64,000 bases of DNA, taken from assembly GCA_012845835.1 (NCBI GenBank), contig JABAKD010000009.1, forward strand, positions 4,093,324 through 4,157,323, read 5' to 3'. This document shows positions 58,128 through 64,000 of this stretch, piece after piece; within the stretch, counting starts at the first letter, position 1; the number at the start of each line of letters is the position of its first letter. Under the pieces are notes generated by a model. That model did not search any database. It was not told where the DNA came from and saw nothing but the letters and a program-made list of their open reading frames with translations. The translations under genes and the position numbers were made by a program. Source of the stretch: Undaria pinnatifida (lineage: Eukaryota > Sar > Phaeophyceae > Laminariales > Alariaceae).

Positions 58128-60897
58128 TTCGCTATAACGATACTTCTCCGTAGTATGTTGGCCATGATCCCTGTCGCGATATTCACCGCATTAACTGCCA
58201 TGCAGTGCCAACAAATGGCGCGTTGGTGTGCTGTTCCCCGTTGTACTGCTCCCGTGTTTTGGTGTAGTAGACGACAATGATAATTCGTTGTAACGAGCTG
58301 ACCCCGTGGGGCGGCTAAATGATATGTGTTTTTGACTGACCCTGGAGTAGCAATAGCGCGGGTACATCGCTGCTCTCTCTCTCATAGACTGCCAGTTTGA
58401 CATGGGTCCTTTACGGTATTACACACGTTGAACGAATCAGACGCCTTTTCACGATCCGCCACTTTACGTTCAAATTTACATCTTCCCGGGGTCTACGTAT
58501 GGTCTGCATGTCCTAAATCATGTTGCCGGGTGGAAGCCAGATGAGCTACTGGCACGATCTATTTCATGTGTCCTGGGTTGGACCTGTACTGCACAGAGCA
58601 CCTGCACAACATACGTTAACCATTGTTTAACACCGTAGTCCCGACATGGGACACAAAACACTTAGAGTTTGACTACGATAATTCAAGCAGTTGGAAATGC
58701 CATGGGTTGACGGCGGGATGTCGTAACTAGATCGCGTACATGATCAAGATCGTGATCCGTCAGAATGAAGTGTGTTGTGCTGACAAACACATTACTTCTC
58801 CCTGGAGGTTGTTCCGGTAACTCCAGTTATCACGATGAAAACACCTCCCGACTGTGGGTGCCTACGGTACAGCCAATAGGCTCGTCGGCGCTCTCGTTCG
58901 ATACCGTGCTACCCAGGTGTCACTTGATCGTCCACCCAGCCGTTGAAGGTGAACAGCATGGAAAAGATATCCTTACTCGAGAGCACTTTGTTATTCACAT
59001 TCGACGGGGGGGGCGATTCTGTTCACGCACCCGATCGAGGCTTTAATCAGAGATACCAACTTTGGTTTTAATCACGCCATATTCGGCGGAGCTCTGTCGG
59101 CGATATCTACGTCACAGTCACCCGTGCAGCTCGAGTTGTGTCAGTTTATGACCGACAACGCTTCACGTGGGGGTGCCCTTTACTTCCGCAGCGAGGGCCA
59201 GAGCAATATTCGGGGTTGACGCTTCTATCGAAACGTTGACGGTGAGAATTTTTCTAGAGGAAGTCCAGGCTCTGGGGGGTTTCTTAAATTTTTTTATACC
59301 GCTGAATTTCAGCGCTTTGGATATTGGCCAATATCTGACACAACAAGGTACGATACAGGGTAGCACTTTCTCGCTAAGCGCCTTTTCTTGGGGGGTGACC
59401 GAGACTCCTTAGCCCCAAATCGTCGGAATGTACAGTAAGTCTTGCTTGTGTCAGTATGATAATGTTTTGCACACGTAGTAGAGGTCATTAGATAAGTCAT
59501 CGGCTTTCACGCTCCGTTTTAACGCTGATACGTGCAACCTCTTTTTTGAGCATCGTCGCTTGAGGATGTATGTCCCTTCTTAATAACCGGACAATCGGTT
59601 TTGTCTTATTGGTTAAAATGTCCTGTTCAATGTAACTCGACAGTTGAATGTCAATTTCGTACAGCAGGTTTTCCACGAAATACATCTCAAAAGGACAAAA
59701 TAAAAGTGCATTCATTCCGACGAAGTTAGGTAAAGAAAGGACGACCGCCGTAATTCACTAACTACTGTTTCAGCCAAGAAGCGATAGCTCTATCGTAGCG
59801 CACATTTCTATTTTATCAAGATCGTTTTGGGGATGAGGTGTAGACCAGAGCTCCTCATGCCCAGGAGCTTTTATAGCAGATAATTGCGTATGTACCTAAG
59901 CGCATCTCGTACGTTTCTCCGCCAATGTGCGGTTATCTTTTCGTTCGCGAACCCATCACAAGCCCATAAATCATGGGTGACATATCGTACTACATGGTGT
60001 GTTCAAACATCGAAGAGATTGCCCATTCCAAGGTACGCAACGCGAACGCGCTCTATCATAGAGAAATCACTTTAATTTGTCTCAAATAGCTTCTAAATGA
60101 CGGGACATTTTTAACCCAATAATCGTGGGAAACAGGTGCTTGGTTTTTGCACGATTCTCGTTGTGTACCTAGTCTCAGCTATGGGATTTTTATCCAGAGC
60201 AACCGTTTCCTTTTTTGTCCAAGTCACTACTTCAGAGGGGTTTTAAGCTCCGAAGTTGAGATTAACTCGGAAAAACAGTGGCGCATCTCTATCGTAGCAG
60301 GCGTCCGCGTGCATCGTCCTTTTATCGGAATACGAGATTCCGCGACCACCCATTGCCCCCGTCCACGATTGGATTGCACACAGCATTTTTCGGAGGCGCG
60401 CCTCGAGTCGAGGAGCTCTTATAAAATGTACACATTCCTTGACCCTCTCCAGTGACTCTACCTTTGGCAGACGACGATATAGTCGCACCAAAAAATGGAA
60501 CCCCTGCGCCGTGCCGGGATGGTGCGGCAGCACTGTAGTACTCTTTACGACGAGAAAATAAAATTGTCGAGCGGGTTTCACCGAACTACACGGAGCAACC
60601 ACACCAAACAGCACCACCGTAATGAGGACGGGTGCTACGACAAATGTACCATTTTGCGAGTTTAGCCATTTTGTTAATGACGGGACTACTCAACCCACCT
60701 TAACCCGAAGTCGCGGCAAATAATTGTTAGTGTTTGTGCAGCATTCAATTGAATCGTTTCCTCACCTTGAAGCAAGGAGTTTGGCCCTTGGTTTGCTTTC
60801 TAGTATACCTTGCAAAACAAAACAAAAAAATCGGTTGGGCGAGGCATAGAAACTCCTCAAGCAACCCTCGGGAGGAAAATGGTGCAGGTTTACCTTA
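58128..60897. other. No recognisable gene
   Basis: 2.8 kb of unassigned DNA with ORFs of at most 124 codons, none recognised. Recurrent GGCTCCTC/GAGGAGC phrases hint at further eroded repeats. Confidence 0.4.
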
Positions 60898-61165
60898 GAC
60901 TAAGGCCACTGCAGTGAGGGTCGAGGGGGCACTTCGAAAAAGATTTCCATCACTAGACTCGGGGTCTTACTCAAGCAGTGACCGCGCTGCCTCCTTTGCG
61001 CTGTCTATAGGTTTCGTGCGCTGTTTTTATTATGCAACATTGGCAATCTGCGACCTACATCTTAGCTACGCTGCGCCAAACAAGTTGCCGAAGGTCGTAC
61101 AGTTGCGAGTGTGCCTCACACCCGGTATTGAAAAACGGGAGGCCCACCCTACCGTAGCCTTGTTC
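60898..61165 (-). mobile_element. MITE, family M1, old copy (268 bp)
   Basis: The right end CCCACCCTACCGTAGCCTTG is a clear TIR; the left end GACTAAGGCCACTGCAGTGA is a degraded one. Length equals that of copy A. No target duplication is evident (CTTA left, CTGC right). Confidence 0.65.
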
Positions 61166-61806
61166 CTGCGTATTGTATGACATAGCCGAGTCGCCACGAC
61201 TGTACTGCTGGCTCTGAGAAATTATGAATGGGCCAAACCCGGCGAATAACCCCGTGCATATCATATCATTGAGGATGTGACAAAACCAAGATGCTAACCC
61301 ACAAACCATATTTCAACAACGTTGTGTGTACTAGGTATGGTATGTCAGAGTCTTTAGTTCAGGAAAACGGTTAGCCAGATACGAGTTGGCCAAAACACTG
61401 GAACACTAAAAACATGCCACTGCGATGTCGAATTTGCTGAAACATATGTATTAGCACACAAATGCCGATACTCCATCTGATGCGAATAAATGTTGTCGCT
61501 TCTTGCCCAGAGGAGACGGGCGAGGCCCTTTTTAAAGCCGCCCATTGGAAGCCAACGACAACGACTCTTCGGAAGACCAAGCCGGGAAAAACGGCTTGGC
61601 AGTACATAATGGCGATCCCGAGTGGAGCTGGCCCAGTGGGATGTGACCTTCCGCGACAATCTACGCACATGCCCCCCTCGTGAGATCAACATCGACGATG
61701 TGAGCGGCGTTATTCGTTCTGCGGCATATTTACGCCACTAGGCTAAAGTTGCACCCGTTTTTTCCGAGGCTCTTAAACATACCGCTGTGATTGTACGCGT
61801 TATAGA
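61166..61806. other. No recognisable feature
   Basis: Two overlapping minus-strand ORFs of about 100-112 codons, unrecognised. Confidence 0.4.
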
Positions 61807-62068
61807 GACCAAGACCAAACCTACGGTACGGGGGATATCCCGTTTTTCACTAATGGGTTGGAGCCCCTCGCCGGAGTGCCTCTGCTCCTCACTGCCAAAA
61901 TCACTTTCGGCAACTTGTTGAGCGCAGCGTACCTAACACTTTCAATTCCGGATTAATGTCGAAAGAAGAGTTCAGATCGCAAAGGAAGGGTTCGCCTTTC
62001 GAACGAGTGAACACGAGCCAGTTCAGAGAAAAGGACCCAACAGTCACCCTCCTGCCGAAGCATCGGTC
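61807..62068 (+). mobile_element. MITE, family M1, diverged copy C (262 bp)
   Basis: Starts GACCAAGACCAAACCTACGG and ends GCCGAAGCATCGGTC. It is flanked by TAGA on both sides (61,803-61,806 and 62,069-62,072). It aligns over its whole length with copy A (CCGTTTTTCAC, GAGCCCCTCGCC, AACGAGTGAACACGAGCC, GAAAAGGACCCAAC). A 4-bp duplication survives despite high divergence. Confidence 0.75.
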
Positions 62069-62072
62069 TAGA

Positions 62073-63807
62073 CACAAAGTTCCATGTGTTATCAAATTGT
62101 ACATGTATGCTTCGACCGTTGCACAGCACTATGAGAGGAAGTCAAAAATGTGTACTTAGCATGGACCTGGGTTGTACGTATTTCGCGGTATGCGTCGACC
62201 ACCAATGGCGTTTGGACTGTTTACCTACGAGAGGGTAGATATGTTTCATCATCAGAGTGCATTGTTTTTTATGCTGTTTAGCGTTAGGCCCCTAGCACAC
62301 GATCCTTCGTGCACCAATAGGCACCTGGCCGATCGCCGTCAACTGTGGGAATGTCACCGCACTAGCAGGTCCCTCCCCTCGTGATTTCCCTTTCAACCTT
62401 GTTGGGCGCTACTGATGTACGTTTAGCCCGTTTGAGAAAGAACGCCGTGGGCAGCTTCCTTGCGGAAAACCTGTGCCAGTCCTCCAATATATTCCAGTGC
62501 ATATTTACAAAGTCAATGCGATAGTATTCTTGGACGGTTCCGGGCTTACTTTGAAGCTTAGATAAATTGCGGGTAGAAATGTGCCCATCTCACAAATACC
62601 GAGACCCTGGCAATATATTTAAACGCGCACAAAGTGGTCGTCATGCAATTGTGCTGGCCCCATCCCAAGTTGCCTTCACTCAGAGCGGAGTTACTCAAAC
62701 TTTAGCGTGGACCACGTTAAGTCGTTGCAATTCGACCGAGTCTGAGGTGTGGGGCATACTGACCACTTTTTCAACCAGTTTTTCCTGACCTCTTCGGGTC
62801 AATGACACGTGGTACGATACGGGGTGGCGCATTCTTGCTGGATGGAAACTCAGATTTCGAATTTCCTTCGCCCGATGTCGCCGGACGTCCAAAATGCTCG
62901 TTTCACAGTGTTACCTGGTTTGTGTACCTGGGACGTGCGGAGGGGCGGTTTCAATCGTTGTGCGCTGTTCTATTGTTTGTAACGTGCGTTTGTGACTAAC
63001 GTATGAATATTCACAGGTGCAAAGAGCCCAATGAAACATTAGTGCAACCCCACCCAGCCAGAAATGAGGAGAAGGCGTTTCGGGAGATATAAAACACCGT
63101 CGGCAAATACGGTCGGTGTCGCTACAAACACCCGCGTGAGATCGGCTTTCCTGGGCCCCAAATTTGGTCAAAAATTGGGGAATGTAACCCTTGTGTTTAC
63201 CTGATAAAAATCCACCGACTCGTTTTTCCTTCGCGCTGTGTGCCTTCCCCGTGCGAGGGACGCTTAAGACTCATACATAAGATATGGCCCTCCATAGTGC
63301 CGGTAAGTGCCAGTCGGAAATGGCGTGGCTGTTCAACGGCAACTGGCACTACTCCATAAATCGGGTTCACATTTGTGAAGCGACTTCACAGGCATCATTT
63401 CAGCGGACATCCCGCAATACTCAACAGGCGCCATAGAAAGATCTCTGTGTGTACTGGATGGTAGTAATCTACCAAAAAATGTGGTAAAATTTGAAGTTAT
63501 AACTATCTGGATATGTTTTTGCGTCCTGTCTCAGGGAATAACACTAAACGCTGTGGTAATGTGGGATCAGACAAAATCGGAGATAAAGTCACCTAGGTTG
63601 GCTTGTTACAGGGATGGAATGGACTTGGGATAACCACTCGTACTTGCAACGTCTGCATGCAAACGCGTTACCCCCAGAATATAAGCTGAGTTGAGCGTGG
63701 GGCCCCCAAAAGCAAGGCGGCGGGTCCGCGAAATCACTTTGTACGGCAGGTGGTCAATTAGATACTGTTTAGACCAAGTAAAGCCGTTGCGGCGGGAAGA
63801 CAAATTT
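62073..63807. other. No recognisable gene
   Basis: Unassigned DNA; ORFs up to 86 codons without motifs. Confidence 0.4.
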
Positions 63808-64000
63808 GAGCCCTCATGCTACGTTATCGGGCCGTGTGAGGCACCTACCTTCTTCTTCGCAACCCGGTTTGAATCACTTGTTATTCGCGCGAGCGGCTAT
63901 AGACTATACCTCGCTTAGTAAAATCCTTCGGGAGATTGATTTACTTGACGCGGCGTAGCTTACACTTTTACATTCCGCATTGATGGAGGGAGCTCAAGCT
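63808..64000 (+). mobile_element. MITE, family M1, old copy cut by window end
   Basis: CTACGTTATCGGGCCGTGTG ... GGTTTGAATCACTT ... CGCGCGAGCGGCTAT follow the landmark order of copy A's left half. The right half would lie beyond the window. Confidence 0.4.

Overview
This 64 kb window looks like nuclear DNA of a eukaryote, and it is almost entirely repeat sequence. I found no intact host protein-coding gene, no rRNA or tRNA gene, no operon structure and no CRISPR array. What can be recognised are mobile elements and their remains: a tyrosine-recombinase (Ngaro/DIRS-type) retrotransposon, a second and more damaged one, a 5'-truncated LINE, a BED-finger transposase-like pseudogene, a non-autonomous LTR element, a family of short inverted-repeat elements (MITEs) and a G/C-homopolymer-rich modular repeat (called RG here). 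Ngaro-like elements plus a LINE of this type would fit an algal or other protist genome, perhaps a stramenopile such as a brown alga. That assignment is from memory and is only a weak inference.

Layout. 0-5.4 kb: three RG copies around a serine-rich BED-finger pseudogene. 5.36-5.63 kb: a MITE with 4-bp target duplication. 5.6-9.3 kb: a decayed ORF and an ~80-bp minisatellite. 9,357-19,845: a 10.5 kb LTR element whose two 490-bp LTRs look identical. It is flanked by the 4-bp duplication TGTC and has PBS and PPT candidates but no gag-pol. It carries a 185-bp tandem array, hairpin repeats and a GT-rich 3' half. The target is a 102-bp tandem repeat whose second, uninterrupted copy still shows the empty site. 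20.6-22.2 kb: two more RG copies. 22.6-29.8 kb: a tyrosine-recombinase element on the minus strand with split direct repeats, a dead recombinase gene and a 2.7 kb C-rich minisatellite where the rest of its coding region would be expected. 30-36 kb: an RG fragment, a second clean MITE inside a 190-bp repeat (its empty counterpart is at 40.5 kb), and an RG copy next to a LINE fragment. 36-50 kb: strongly decayed repeats, nested duplications, old MITE copies and one RG copy. 50.2-55.5 kb: an Ngaro-like retrotransposon with gag-like, RT-RNase H and recombinase regions, disabled by two nonsense codons and at least three frameshifts. 55.6-64 kb: RG, old MITEs and unassigned DNA.

The elements interact by nesting rather than by joint function. 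The LTR element appears to be the youngest insertion. The best-supported and most unusual items are the coding-free LTR element with its resolved empty site, the MITE family with 4-bp duplications and a coding-like substitution pattern, and the one-end-conserved RG family that always abuts A/T-rich DNA.
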